DNA from: Phallus indusiatus
Lineage: Eukaryota > Basidiomycota > Agaricomycetes > Phallales > Phallaceae
DNA length: 64,000 nucleotides
Reading direction: 5' to 3'
NCBI GenBank assembly: GCA_027605045.1
Contig: JAQFWX010000028.1
Coordinates: forward strand, 488,964 to 552,963
The translations under genes were made by a program, and so were the position numbers. Below the pieces are notes generated by a model. It was given only the letters and a program-made list of their open reading frames with translations, had not been told where the DNA came from and made no database searches. Shown here piece by piece: positions 48,202 to 61,776 of the stretch (the stretch's first letter is position 1; every line of letters begins with the position of its first letter).

Positions 48202-49521
48202 ACCTTACCGTCTCCGTTGGCGAACGGCCGTCAAATGAATATATATGACGTTGGAGTGTCGAGGTTCGGTGTTAAGGTATGCATAATATAAACTGTGATA
48301 TTATATTATATTGTGGACATACTCTTTCTTCTTGATACAAATTAGAATTGGATTAGATAGTACAAACATAGTATCCATTATATAAAGTCACCCATAAGTT
48401 ATAACTGTCAACAACCAGAGGCCCTTGCAAGTGCGTGCCAGATCCTTGTGTGACGTTCGGGTCCACTAGAACCAGTAATCATGATTGGAAATGTGTAACT
48501 CGTTTACAGTTAACTTCGGACATCTGAATGGAATTGCCAGAAAATGATAATCTGTCACGGCAACGAAAGAGTTTAAACGATATCCATTTATAGTCATGTG
48601 CAGACCACACGCTTATACTCCGACGTACATATTCATCAGCACTGCAAGTTGATAGGGTTGCAAACCACCACCTACTACATACATCAATCTTCAATAATAA
48701 CGTCACTACGATTCTTGCGTAATGAATCATATACATACCTCGCAGTCTGCTTTGACTATGATCCAGGTAAGCCCGGTAACTTATGATTGAAAAAGAGACG
48801 GATCAGTCAAAGCATTGAAAGAGACGAAGGGCGGTTTACGACACATGTATGTATGATGGGTACTGTATCCGCAAGGGCCAAGAAAAGAACCAAACTTATG
48901 GGACAGGAAAAAGGAGTTTACCTTTATCGTGGACATTTTTTAGATTTCAAGGTCGGCCTTTGCAACCGTCGCTCGTCGCCAAGAAATCCCAGCTGACACA
49001 TGGTCTGTAGTGCTGGGATCCAGGTCGTCTCGTCCGAAAAGCATCGTGTAAACAGGTACTGAAAAAAGTTGTAACTCGTGGTGATCGAACGGAGTGGCGA
49101 AAGAAATGATGATAACGTAAGTCGCAAATTCCTTTTCCCCAGACCTTTGACGGCATACATCGTGTTGCTTGTCATCATGTATAACGCTCCAGCTTATTCA
49201 GAGCAGCAAAAGAAAAGAGAGCCGAGCAATAAGCAGATTCGGAAAAGGTAGCCGATATGATAGATGACTTGCTTTGAAAACGTTTACACTTCGTCGGTTT
49301 TGCATATCGAAGCTTCCCAGTATGGACTCCAAGGAAATGCGCCGGAAGATGTATCTTCCTCTGCTACAAGGGCGATTCTAAACCAGGCGCCAACAAGGTA
49401 CGTCTTGAATGTACGCGTGATCTTCGACAAGCTCGTCCATAAAAATGATAGTGGAGTCACGGCCTAACCAAGTCGATACGTTTCCGGAGGCCATTCACCG
49501 GTGACTAGTCTTAGTGACTTG

Positions 49522-49968
49522 CTACAAAGTAGCCTGTTTGGCAAGCACAGAATGTGCAAAATCGCGAACGAGTCTCTTCTTGTAACGTGACCTTCGAAAT
49601 ACTGAAATAACTACAGGATGATCGGTTGCACTTCGGAAGGATTGTAATGCATTCGCAATAGAGGTCTGCAATGCCACTGCATCGTCGGTGTCGGAGCATT
49701 TGATGACAACCGGAAAGTTAAAAGAAGCTTCATAGTAAGCTAGAGTTAATCCATGCTGGTCAGTTTGTTTGCCGATATTCAGGAGGTTTTGGAAGTCTTG
49801 TCCCAGTCTCCATCTGGCCGCTTTGGTCTTGGTATTGCTCAATCCAAGAAATTTGAAATCCAAGGTCGCAGCCGTATGGCTCCGAGATTCCCAAGTACCC
49901 ATGTCCAAATCTAAAAGTTGTTGAAAAACCCTTGGCTGTAAGAGAAGCTGTAGCTCTGATAGCAACAT
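49522..49968 (-). CDS. Hypothetical ORF of 148 codons
   Basis: Open frame with DFKFLGLSNTKTKAARWRLG, ASFNFPVVIKCSDTDDAVAL and HPVVISVFRRSRYKKRLVRD. Balanced composition suggests real or formerly real coding sequence. An overlapping ORF in another frame (MMEIDLDHAAIFRNVAI, from 50008) might be its 5' exon through a short intron, but I could not find convincing splice sites. No family recognised. Confidence 0.3.
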   Translation of the reverse strand: MLLSELQLLLQPRVFQQLLDLDMGTWESRSHTAATLDFKFLGLSNTKTKAARWRLGQDFQNLLNIGKQTDQHGLTLAYYEASFNFPVVIKCSDTDDAVALQTSIANALQSFRSATDHPVVISVFRRSRYKKRLVRDFAHSVLAKQATL

Positions 49969-51460
49969 TGCGGAAGATGGCAGCGTGATCCAAATCGATC
50001 TCCATCATCGAAAGTATTATGTAAGTGTGATGTTCCTAGGGCTCGAAGGTCCAGGCATAATGAATACGTGTGCTGGATTCCATTCATTATTTCTCCTTGA
50101 TGACAGTGAGACAATTATGATCTTGTGAAGGACGCCATCCCTGACCTTCTTCCTAGAATGTGTCTGATAACATTGTCAATAAGTATACCGGATAATGAAT
50201 ATCACGGAACGACCCAAGAATGCTCAAGCTTCTCAAGTCTTACCTTCTTGCATGAAGAAGCAGCTTTCCTTTGTTATTTGGTGCGCCGAGGGAGTGATAA
50301 AAAAGGAGCAAATTCCCAAACTTAAAAATCGGTCATCAAGAATTTGAATTTGATTTTGTGAAATGGATCGGTCCGAAAACGAATTCGTTCTTAGGAAAAA
50401 TGCCCTTGTCAACATATTCAATTTAAGTAACTCAAAAGAAAGACCTTGACTCATCATATACTTATACGTATAGTACGTATGCAACTAGCTTCTGGTTCTT
50501 TCGGATATGAAATGAATGTGTCAAAATCTTCTTCTTTACAACTGGTGTTTTCCTTTGAAGCGTTAGCGAAGAACGTCCTAACGATCTTTATTTGAGTGGC
50601 GCGACGATTCTCCGAAATTCGAAGGCTGCGAATTTGGACATTTGCAAGGCACGTTTTCCTTGCTTCTTCGTTCTCGCTAATTGTGTGTCACCTCTATGAG
50701 CTGTAAACCTTGGCTGTACAATTTAGTGATTCTTGAATAAGTTCACAAACTTGTTACCGTAAGACCTCGTAAGACCGTAATAGTGGCTGTGTTAATAGAT
50801 TCCAAGGCTTCCAGCGAGCGGAGAGTTAGCAGGTCTTTGTGTGATGAAGTGCCTAGTTTGGAAGGCGTAGTCGCTGAGGGGAAGGAACTTTTTGATTCTG
50901 CACATCCGTTTTGATGACTTCGGACTCCACGTCAGTAGTCAAAGCTGTTGTTTGAATACACGTTTTCTCCGATAAAACTGCACCGCAGGTCTGATGTGTT
51001 CAAGTGTTCACGTAGATCGAAAGAAATAACGGAGGCCGATGATCATTACAGTGGGTATAAAGACGAAATACATGAAGAAAGACAGTAAAGCTGGAAACCT
51101 GGCGTTGGGGAAAATTGCCTTGTAGTGAACAAGATAAACTTGAGCTTGGGGAGAGCTGTTCCTTGGCGGATGACGTAAGCGTTGAACCCACCCCTCGAAA
51201 ACGACGCAGCGCGCCCTGCGCATTTGACTGTGAACAAAACCCTAATGCTACATCGAAAAGTCTGAAGGATCTTTTATGTCCGACATCCCATTACGTTCAC
51301 TCAAAGGTCGGAAATTCCAAAGAAAAGGTGTTTACCAAGCGCTACACGCGGAGGCGGACGACGTCAGCGACCCTCGCCGGACAGTGACATTCAGGCTCAG
51401 AATAGTCCTATCAGAAATCACGCAAACGGCGATTATCACACTTCGAGAGCTAGATCAAAC

Positions 51461-54400
51461 ATGAGTGGTGCTCGGTCAGCTGCTGCTGCCGCTGCTACAT
51501 CAAGTTCTAGTGCTAGGAGGAAGGGAAAAGCGAGACAGCAGTATTATCATGACAATGACATTGAGGAGGAGGAAGAGACGCTTTTGAGGAGGGAGCCTGA
51601 TGAAGAAGAGGTGGCGTCCTTAACAGCGGGACGCGAAGGTTCTGTGAAGTCTCAGTCTACAGCAGCTAATGTATAATTTTCCCTTGTCAATGTTTTGCGT
51701 GGATTACGCCCGTTTTTAATTCGTGATTGATTGCAGCGTGCGGGTGTTATTGCCCCTACAGTAGCAAAAGACAAATCTCGCACTATTCCACTACGACCAC
51801 CAGGTGAGAAACGTGCACAATACATTTTACAAACCTTAACTCCTGAACGTCATGCAGATAAATTGCGGAATAAGTTTCCTCCAAACATGGTTCGGAACCA
51901 GAAATACAACTTATTCACCTTTCTTCCTCTGGTGCTATACGAACAATTCAAATTCTTTTTCAATCTATATTTCCTCCTTGTGGCGTTATCTCAATTCATT
52001 CCTGCATTAAAGACCGGTAAATAAGCTTTTTGGTTCCTTCACTTACTATTCTATTATCTAACATGCACGACAACCAAAACACAGGATTCATTATAACTTA
52101 TTTTGCACCTTTAGTATTCGTCCTTGTGGTGACAATCGGAAAGGAAGCTCATGACGACTGGAAACGCAATCAACGAGACCGTGAAGCAAACTCTGCCAAA
52201 TACCTTATTCTGGAACCTTCGGTTTCTAGTGTACGAGACGGCGTACCCCCAACGAAAGCTGTCCCGAGCTCTAAGCTAAAAGTAGGAGATCTCGTACTGT
52301 TAGAAAAGAATCAACGAGTGCCGGCCGACCTTATTCTCTTGCGGACATCGGATTCATCAGGGACTTGTTTCGTTCGTACAGACCAATTAGACGGAGAGAC
52401 AGATTGGAAGTTGCGGGTCGCCGTTCCTTCTTGTCAACAATTGTCAGAAGACCGAGACTTGTTAGAGGTGGAAGCAGAAGTTTACGGTAAGACATAGGTT
52501 ACCTCCGAAATCATTAATTACTTTGCTTATTTCATAATTCGTAGCTGACCCACCTACCAAGGACATTCATACTTTTATTGGCACTTTTTCGATGCACACC
52601 AGCCCAACAACGTTAGCCGAGCATGCACGCGATGTACCTTTGCAACCCAAAGTTGAGCCCTTGACAGCTGAAAACGTATTATGGTCAAACACCGTCTTAG
52701 CCGCTGGATCCGCAGTTGGTTTCGTTATTTACACAGGGTCAGAGACACGTGCAGTAATGAACACCAGCCATCCTGAAACCAAAGTCGGTTTGCTTGACCT
52801 TGAGATTAACCGGCTTTCAAAGGTAGTGCCACAATTTATCCAGTTCATCCTGTCATCTCTTTATGTAACTCACGCGTTCGCCGTAGATCTTATGTGCCGT
52901 CACGTTTGCGTTGTCGATTCTTCTTGTTGCCTTGAACGGATTTCGAGGAACATGGTATATATACGTCTTCCGTTTCCTAATCTTGTTTTCTTCCATTATC
53001 CCTATCAGGTAAGACCAATTCAAAGCATTCACGTTTTCCTGGCGAGTATACTAAAAAAGCTTGTGTTAGTTTGCGGGTAAATCTAGATATGGGAAAGACC
53101 CTTTATGCCCATTTAATTATGAAGGATAATGAAATACCAGGAACCATCGTCAGGACCAGCACACTTCCGGAAGAACTCGGACGGATTGAGTATTTGTTAA
53201 GTGACAAAACGGGAACTTTAACCCAAAACGGTGAATACTTTTATCCCATGTCACCTTGAGTTCGAAAGATTCTCTTTTATTTAATACCGCTCAGAAATGG
53301 AGATGAAGAAGCTTCATATGGGAACGATGGCGTACGCCGCGGATTCAATGGATGAAGTTGCGCATCAACTAGCTACTGCATTTGGTGCCGGTGAAAACGG
53401 TCAGTCCAACTTTGTTTTAATAATTAATTGGCTCGATTCCCTTTTTTAACTTTGTACAGCTTCCAGTAAACTCCAAACTGGCTTCCAATTAGCGAGCCGG
53501 GGAAGACGAGATATATCAGCTCGTGTTCGAGATGTGGTTGTCAGTCTGGCTTTATGTCACAATGTATGTGCTTCCCAACGAAACCCAAATCCAGCATACT
53601 TGTTCTTTCAAGTTGACGGAGCTTTTGACAGGTTACCCCAGTAACTAACGACGACGGGACAGTAACATATCAAGCATCCTCTCCCGATGAAGTTGCCATT
53701 GTGAAATGGACTGAATCCGTCGGTTTAACATTGGTGTTCCGTGACCGCCAGAGAATGGAACTCCAAACCGTCGATGGATCTCGCGTAACATACGACATTC
53801 TAGATATATTCCCATTCACATCCGAATCGAAACGCATGGGCATTGTGGTTCGAGATACAACAACAGACGAGATCACCTTTTTGCAGAAAGGGGCTGATGT
53901 CGTAATGGCTAAAATTGTCCTGCAGAATGATTGGCTAGAAGAGGAGTGTGCCAACATGGCACGCGAGGGCTTAAGGACGCTCGTTATTAGTCGGAGACGG
54001 CTTAATGCGGACTCGTACGAATCCTTCAAGAATGACTATCACGAGGCGAGCATCAGTTTGCAGAATCGGAACGAGGCGATGGCGGAGGTTGTGAAGCATC
54101 ATCTAGAACATGATCTTGAACTGCTTGGTTTGACAGGGGTTGAAGACAAGCTACAAGATGATGTTAAATCGACCTTGGAGCTCTTGCGTAACGCCGGAAT
54201 TAAAATATGGATGCTGACGGGTGATAAAATTGAAACGGCTACGTGCATTGCGATCTCGACCAAACTGGTTGCGAGAAACCAATACATACATCAGGTTGCG
54301 AAACGTATGTTCAGATGTATCCTCTGATAATGGATCATCATTGACGAATTCTCTCTAGTATCTTCCGCGGACGCTGCCCGAAATGAGTTAGAGTTCTTAC

Positions 54401-55740
54401 AGTCCAAGCCTGATTGCTGTCTAGTCATCGACGGTGAATCTTTGCAGGTAACACTCTAACATATCTTCTCATTATCCGGCCCTCTTAACGGTTTCTTCTA
54501 GCTATGCCTCAACTTGTTCAAGACAGAATTTATCGAAATTGCTACCAAGCTATCTGCAGTCGTAGCATGTCGGTGTTCGCCTACTCAAAAAGCTGATGTT
54601 GCTCGTCTAATCCGCCGTCACACCAAAAAGCGTGTTTGTTGCATTGGAGATGGAGGGAACGACGTCAGCATGATCCAAGCAGCAGATGTCGGTATGTCTC
54701 TGTCGGTTTCATAAAGAAAGAGAACGGTGTCTTATTCTTTTCTTCTTCTCCAGGCGTCGGTATAGTCGGCAAAGAAGGAAAACAAGCATCACTAGCCGCA
54801 GATTTCTCGTTAACCCAATTCAGCCACTTAACTAAACTTCTTCTATGGCATGGTCGAAACTCGTACAAACGTTCAGCGAAACTAGCTCAATTCGTCATTC
54901 ACCGTGGTCTGATTATTTCGATCATGCAAGCTGTGTTTTCTGCCATATTCTATTTCGCTCCTATCGCGCTGTACCAGGGGTGGTTGATGATGGGATATGC
55001 TACGGTGTATACGATGGCTCCTGTGTTTTCGTTGGTTCTTGATCGGGACGTCAGTGAAGATGTTGCGTTGCTGTATCCGGAGCTTTATAAGGAACTGACC
55101 AAGGTAAGGAGGGCGAGGGATATATCTGTTTTTAGTTTACAGGGTTTCTCATCTCCTTTTCTTAGGGACGGGCGTTATCATTCAAAACCTTTTTCATATG
55201 GTTAACTATTAGTGTTTATCAAGGTATTACCACGACAAAAGACGAAAATAGCCACTTACAGACCATTTCTAGGTGGTGCCATTATGATAATGTGTTTACT
55301 GCTCTTCGAGAACGAGTTCCTGAACATCGTCGCCATCTCTTTCACCGCGCTCATTTTGAATGAGCTGATAATGGTCGCTTTGGAAATCACTACATGGTAA
55401 GGCCTACATTTTTTTTGGTGAAAGTTGATTGATGCGAGTTACATTGTTTCAGGCATATATACATGGCGATATCTGAGATCGTAACGTTGATATTCTACGC
55501 CGTCAGCATGGTATTTTTACCCGAATACTTCGGTAATCATCTATTCTCTTGTTCTCGGCTTAGACAACAAACAGCTTAATAAACTCATTTCTGTTGCTCT
55601 TTTTAGATCTAGCCTTTGTTTTGTCCACCCGGTTCGCTTGGAAACTTGCTGTCGTGGTGACAGTAAGCTCTTTACCTCTATACATCTTTAAACTCATACA
55701 ACGACGAGTCGCACCATCGGCTTATAGTAAACTCATGTAA
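51461..55740 (+). CDS. NEO1: P4-type ATPase, Neo1/ATP9 class (phospholipid flippase)
   Basis: Flips phospholipids, mainly phosphatidylethanolamine and phosphatidylserine, to the cytosolic leaflet of Golgi and endosome membranes. The start [17 protein letters not shown] leads a disordered acidic N-terminus. [20 protein letters not shown] and [15 protein letters not shown] form the first membrane pair. [14 protein letters not shown] holds the actuator DGET. The phosphorylation motif is [20 protein letters not shown], with catalytic Asp in [18 protein letters not shown] and [14 protein letters not shown] are in the nucleotide domain. [19 protein letters not shown] and [16 protein letters not shown] complete the hinge. 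The remaining membrane helices end [10 protein letters not shown]. The wording [20 protein letters not shown] marks the Neo1/ATP9 class, which acts without a Cdc50 partner. About ten introns. Its 3' end faces NST1. Confidence 0.93.
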
Positions 55741-56062
55741 TATAAAAATTCAAAAAAAGAATATACCCGTCCATATCTATCCTTATTTAATATTTCTTCG
55801 TCTTCGTCTTCTACGACTGCGTCTCGCTCGCTGGCACTTTCAACGTTTAGTGTATTTGGCTGTATAAGGGACTATCTCAGATTTAAGATCAGAAAGAAAG
55901 TAAGAAAAGAGAGAAGGAGAGAGAGATGGAAAAAGAGCATGGTAAGTCAAAAAAAGAGGAAGAGACAAGGGATATGAATAAGAGAATGAGACAGAGACAG
56001 AGTACGAAAAAAAAAGGATAAAGAGAGAGAAAGTAGGGAGGAATGTTCATTTCATTTCTTTT
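55741..56062. terminator. Convergent 3' region, NEO1 / NST1
   Basis: Only 322 bp lie between the two stop codons, so the transcripts probably share or overlap terminators. 55880-56055 is purine-rich on the plus strand, which makes the NST1 3' UTR C/U-rich. No hairpin terminator expected for Pol II genes. Confidence 0.4.
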
Positions 56063-59000
56063 TCAACTACTTCCGGGAGGTGGTGAATTGGTAAAAGCAG
56101 CCGGCGGTGGAAAAGGCGGATGTGCAGAGAACGGAGGACCAGGCTGCTGCCACGGATCGACGGCGGAGGGTCCGTGTCCCGGTCCCCACAAACCATTTGG
56201 AGTTCGTGTAGGCGTTCCAAAAGGTAAACTCTGACCTCCTGCTACTGCTACTGCTGATGCTGGTTGAGGTGTTCCCCATCCAACGGGTGCAATCACCCTT
56301 CGAGGCTGAACAATAATCGGTTCATCGTCGTCTGCTACGAGAGCTGAGCTTCCCAAAACAGGTTCTGGAGGTGCTGAAGAAGGAGCAGGTGTCGAGCTGG
56401 ACGATTTCATCATCATTTTAGGCGACGAAATTAGCATTCCTCCTGCTGTCGATCCTGGTCCTGAACCCGAACCCGATGCCAACGATGATGATTTTTCATC
56501 GTCCTTTGAGTTTTGCTGAGGACGAGCGATTGGCGCGAGCGGTGCAACAGGTCTTTGAACCGCTCCATACGTGTTCGACATGGACATGGTCATAGACCGG
56601 TCTTGAACAGACCCACGACGGAGATGATGATTTGTACTCGACGATCCTCCACCTCCTGGAACAGAGCCAGGACCAGAACTGAACATGCTTATAGGTGATC
56701 CAGGAGTATTAGGCAACCCCTTCGGAGGCGGTCCAATAGCTGATAAAGGCCGGAACGATTCATACGCTGACGCTGGACTAGTTCCGAACGCACTACCGAC
56801 ACTACCACGGGATGATGGAGTTGGAATTCCTGGTGGTGGGACTAGTACACCTGGTGGAGCGTATGCCATGAACGGCGGCGGTGTTGGAAGTCCATTTGTG
56901 AAGGGTGTTCCTCCCCCTTGTTGTTGACCAGGGAGGGATGCGGGGTTGGAACCGGGAGGCGAGATATACCCGTGTCCGTGTCCGTGTGCATGACCGTGTC
57001 CGTGATGACCGTGTGGGTGTGGGTGTGGATGTGCGTGGAACCCTGGAATGGAAATCGGCGTACTCGACGAAGGTCCCGGTGATTGAATCTGGGAGGAACC
57101 AGAAGCGGAAGAACTCGAGGCAATTGGAAGAGGATGGTGCTGCTGATGCTGATGCTGGTGTGGATGCTGGTGCTGGTGCATCGGCTGAGGCGACGCCGTT
57201 CTCTGATGCGCTTGAGCCTGTGCTTGAAGCTGATGTGTAATCACAGACGGTCTCTGCGGTGAATGCGGAAGACGCGACGACGGAAGTGGAAGCGAAAGTG
57301 GAATCGGAAGAGGTTGTGCGAGTGCGATCTGTGGTTGCTGCTGCTGTTGCTGTTGAGGCGGTAGTCCTTGAGCTTGAGCTTGGGCTTGGGCTTGGGCTTG
57401 TTGCATCATCGACATCGACGACATTGACATCGGCATTGGCATGGAGGACATCGAGGCCGCTGGCGTTGGAATAGGGGGAGTCGATTGCGATGCAACACCA
57501 GCGGGATTATTAACACCACCGCCAGAAGAAGAAAATTGAGAAAGTGAGGGTGGAGGAGCAGTAGATCCGGAACTACTGCTAGGTGTAACAGGCGTAACAG
57601 GCGGAGGAGGTTTCGTTAAAATCTTTTTAGGAGCAACAACGGGCGTAGGAATGCTGATTCGGGAAGGAGTGGCACCACCACGAGGAGACGTAGGAGGTTT
57701 AACTTTCGAAGAGGAAGGAATCGAAACATTGGCAGCAGACGTATTAATACTCATCGCACGCTGCTGTTGCTGTTGCTGTTGCTGTTGTTGATATTCACGT
57801 ACAGCACGCTCCCTCGCCTCCCTCTCTTTCTCCTTCTCTTTCCTCTCCTCAGCCTCCTTAACGGCCCGTTTCTCCCTCTCCTCTTTCTCAAGCTGCTCCC
57901 GTTTCGCAGCAGCAGCAGCCTTCTCAGCAGCAACCCTCGCCTCCTTCTCCTCTTTCGCCTTCCTCTCCTTCTCCTCTCTTTCCCTCCTCTCAGCTTTAAC
58001 CCTCTCTTCCCGCTCTTTCCGTTTCCGCTCCTGCTCAGCTATCCTCTCTTTCTCCTCCGCAAGCCGTTTACGTTTCTCCTCTTCCTTCCTCGCACGTTCC
58101 TCTTCTTGAATTTTTCGAGCCGCTTCACGACGTAACCTCTCTTCCTCCCGTTTTTTCTTCAACTCTTCTTCTTGAGCTGCTTGTTTTGCTTTTAACGCTT
58201 GTTCTTCCGCTGCTCGTTCGGCTTCTCGTTGTTTCTTTTCTTCCTCTTTAACCTGTTTCTGCAGCCTATTTGCCCTTAAAATCAATACGACTTTCCAATG
58301 TAAAAAAAAATGATCAAAACATACAGCTTTTTGGCTTTTTTCTTCTGATTCTCCTTCTGCTTCTTAGCCTCCCTCTCCTGCGCCGCTTTATCCTCATTCT
58401 CCAACTCACGAAGAATCTCTTGCTGCCTTTGTTGAGCTACCTTTTCACGATACGACTGTAAAACGCGCTGCTCGAACATTCGAGCTGCAAAGATGGAAAA
58501 CATCCGTCGTCCTTCTTCCATCTTTTGTTCTTCTGTCATCACCTAAACACGGGTCGGGTCAATTATCAACACCAAAACAACCCAAACGTCCCCCAAAAAA
58601 ACCACAAACCTCTTCTTCATCTTCGTCATCCTCATCATCCTCATCCTCATCCTCATCATCCTCATCTCCATCAACATCCACACCATCCCTCCCATCCCTC
58701 CTATCCCTCCCACCTCTGTCACCCCTTTCATCATCTCCATCGTCGTCCTCATCATCATCACTATCCCGCCCACCAACCTCAGCAGCAGCCTCCTCCTCCC
58801 GCTGCATCCGCCGCTCCGCAAGCTGTTCCATCATTTCAAGAAACTTGCGTCCATCATTTTTGAGAAGATCGTCTGCGACTGTGATGATTTTTCCTGATGA
58901 ACCTTAAAATGTTGAGCCAAATCTTATTCGAATCATTCAAGTTTTTTTAAAGGTTTTTTTGGAGTTTTTTTTTTTTTGGAGAGAGAAAGGGAAAATGGGA

Positions 59001-61776
59001 TGGGGGTTTTGGACGTTGGGACGTACCGGTTACGGTTAAACTGCTTCCAAAATTGAAAACATCATCTCCTCCACCACCTCCTCCTCCATTTCCACCTCGG
59101 GGCGGATTGGCGTTAGCATTCACATTAGCATTGACGTTGTTGGCATTAGGCTTCACACCATTAACAACCACACCCGAATTCGAATTCGTCGTCGTCGTCG
59201 TATTCGTAGTAGTCATCGTAGTAGTCGTATTACCCGCCGGAGTAGGTCCCGTACTTCGTCTAACACCACCATGACCATGCCCATGATGCCTATGTCCTTC
59301 ATGATGTCCGTGAATATGCCCATGACCATGCCCACGAGAATGTTTCTTGAGAGTCGAAAAATCTACATCATCCAACAACTCGTCTTCTCCCACTCCAACT
59401 CCAACTCCTACTCCTCTTCGTCGACCTCCTCTACCCCGCCCTCGTTCTCCTCCATTGATATTAACATTAACATTCTCATCCTCCTCCTCTTCATCATCTT
59501 CATCTCCATCTCCATCTTCATCATCTTCGTCTTCTTCTCCATCATCATCACCCTCCTCATCTTCATCGTCATCTTCTTCCTCGTCTTCTTCCTCTTCTTC
59601 TTCCTCTTCATACTCCTCTTCCTCTTCGTACTCTTCTTCATTATCTTCATCTTCAAATTCGCTTTCTGCTAGGCCTTTTCGCCGTGCGGCTGATAGATGA
59701 TTCAGATTGTTATTAACGTTCGCGTTCGGAGGGAGAGTGCCGTTAACGTGTTTACGCTGAGGATGGTGTGCATTAGGAGTATTCGGAGTATTTGGAGTAT
59801 TGTTCGGATGAGAATGCGGATGATGTGAAGCCTGTCGACCCGTACCCGTACGCGCATTCGCACCCGTATTGGCATTCGCATTGTTGTTGGTGTTGTTGTT
59901 GTGAGAATGATGATGATGGTGATGATGATGATGAGAAGCAACAACAGCTCCATTCTTATCAACCTCCACACTCCCAGGAAACGGACCAGGCCCCGGAGGC
60001 GGGGGGATCGTTCCACCCGACGACGCATGACGCTGTTGATGAATCGCGTATTGTTCTAGTTCTTCGTAGTACGCGTCGTATAGAACTTCTAATTCCTCTT
60101 CTATCGCATGCCTGGGGTCATAATAATATTTTTTTAAGAAAAATTAATTCAAAGAATGATGAATGTGCGTTTTACCGTTTTCGACCACATACAGCACAAG
60201 AACAACTATGCTTCTGCTGTTCCTTCATCTTCCTCAAAACAGCCTCTTTCTCAACTTTAACGAGCGCTCTTCGTTCTTCTTCACTTAGGCCTAGCCAAAA
60301 CTCTTTAATTCTTTCTCTTTCTTCGTTCGAATTTGTACTCCACAATTTATTATTACTATTCGTGTTCGTATTCGTGCTTGTGGAGTTGGAATTGGCGTTT
60401 GAGTTGGCGTTGGCGTTGGTGTTGGCAGCGTTGTTGGTTTTACCATGTGAAGTTTGAGATGAAGCAGGCGACGAGTGATGCTTTGGTGTAGCACCAGCAC
60501 CAGCACCAGCACCAGCGTTATTTGTCATTCTCGCGGACCGTGGAGGAGCGTTCGTTGTCGTAGAAGTGTTGTTGTTGTACGACATGGGCTGTTTTCCAGC
60601 TGCTCGAGAACTTGGAACGGGTGGGTTATTCGACGGTGGCACTGGACGAGACGTAGGTTGCTGCTGAGGTTGAGGTTGAGGTTGAGGTTGGGGAGGCGGA
60701 GGTGGGGGAGGAGCTGTTGGAAGTGTATTTCCTTTCTTTTTCTTCTTTTTGCTCTTCTTTTTTCCTGCCTCGACAGCAGCCACATTATTACCAGCAGGAG
60801 TACTGTTGTTGTTAACAACAGGATTGACGGTGGTAGTCATCCTGTACTCGTACCCTACAAACGCAGCGTCGTGATCGTGTTCTTCTACATTATCATCGAC
60901 CTCGTCTTCACTATCATCATAATCGTGGTGTTCGTCGCCGTTGTACTCGTTGAGGAGAACGGCACTCGGATGTGGGAGCGGACCGCGGGGAGGGTGGCCT
61001 GGTGCAGGCGGGAGAGGTGTCCCCGCGAGAGTCTGTTCCATCGCTAAAAACGCAGGATCCGAAAAGATGGCGGGATCGAATGGCAATGAAGGAAACGCCC
61101 CCGGTGGTTGCCCTCCCCCTCCTCCACCCTTCGGACTGGTCTTTTCAACACCGGACTGGATCATCTGATGCGCAATTGCAAGCATGGACTGAGCTTTCGA
61201 CCGCTCGCTGGGGTTGACGTTCGGATTCGTGGAAGTGGAGTAAGTCATTTTCACAAAGTTCTTGATGTGGGTGGGGAGAGCCGCCCAGTAGTCTTCGTCA
61301 TCCGGGATGGCGTCGTTGTCCATTTGGCGGTAGAGATTGTTGGCGGTGGCGAGGAGTTCTGCTTGGGCTGCTGCTGTGGCGTTGAGACGAGCGGCTGCGG
61401 CAGCAGAAGCGGAGAGGGAGGCCGTTGTTTGCTGATGAACGGACTGAAGCTCCGGGGAAAGACCAGTCCGACGGGCAGCAGTAGTAGTAGTGTTGGTGGT
61501 GGTGGCAGCAGCAGCAGCAGATGATGATAAAGGAGGATCTAGAGACGGCATATCGTCGTCTGTTTGTAAACCTTGAGCATCAGGATCGGCAGATGACTTT
61601 GGTTTAGATTTCTTCTTCTTTTTCTTCTTGCCGTTGACAGTGGACTCTACTACTGCCTGTGGTGCTTGTGCTGTTGTTGGAGTTGGGGTAGGTACGACAA
61701 AGCGTGGAGACATTGCAGGATTAGACTGGATAGTCGGGTGACGATTGGGAGCTTTGGCTTGTTTCATAGCGGCCAT
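56063..61776 (-). CDS. NST1: Stress response protein NST1
   Basis: Large disordered/coiled-coil protein, known in yeast as a negative regulator of salt tolerance. Five exons (60176-61776, 59027-60111, 58610-58902, 58325-58542, 56063-58274) sum to 5409 nt, giving 1802 residues. Landmarks in order: a basic patch ([12 protein letters not shown]), [20 protein letters not shown], and [20 protein letters not shown] followed by [20 protein letters not shown], the strongest NST1 block. Next are [17 protein letters not shown], a His run of nine, acidic runs, [20 protein letters not shown], and a coiled coil of about 200 residues rich in Glu/Lys/Arg. The tail is Pro/Gln/Ser-rich with His-Pro repeats. 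Many opposite-strand ORFs here are mirrors of simple repeats. It is divergent from METTL16. Confidence 0.92.

Larger units (their letters stand above)
43979..51460. other. Gene-poor stretch of 7.5 kb
   Basis: Upstream region of both the GATA gene (minus) and NEO1 (plus). Apart from two doubtful ORFs (47806-48201, 49522-49968) and an octamer repeat (47483-47530), no gene was recognised. A minus-strand ORF near 51000-51223 ends in a single hydrophobic segment (FMYFVFIPTVMIIGLRYFF) and might be a small membrane protein, but I could not build a full model. Confidence 0.4.

Noticed and set aside
58525..61524. Several long plus-strand ORFs opposite NST1
   Set aside because: Mirror images of codon repeats (His, Asp/Glu, Ser) in NST1, whose own frame is supported by conserved blocks and exon phases.
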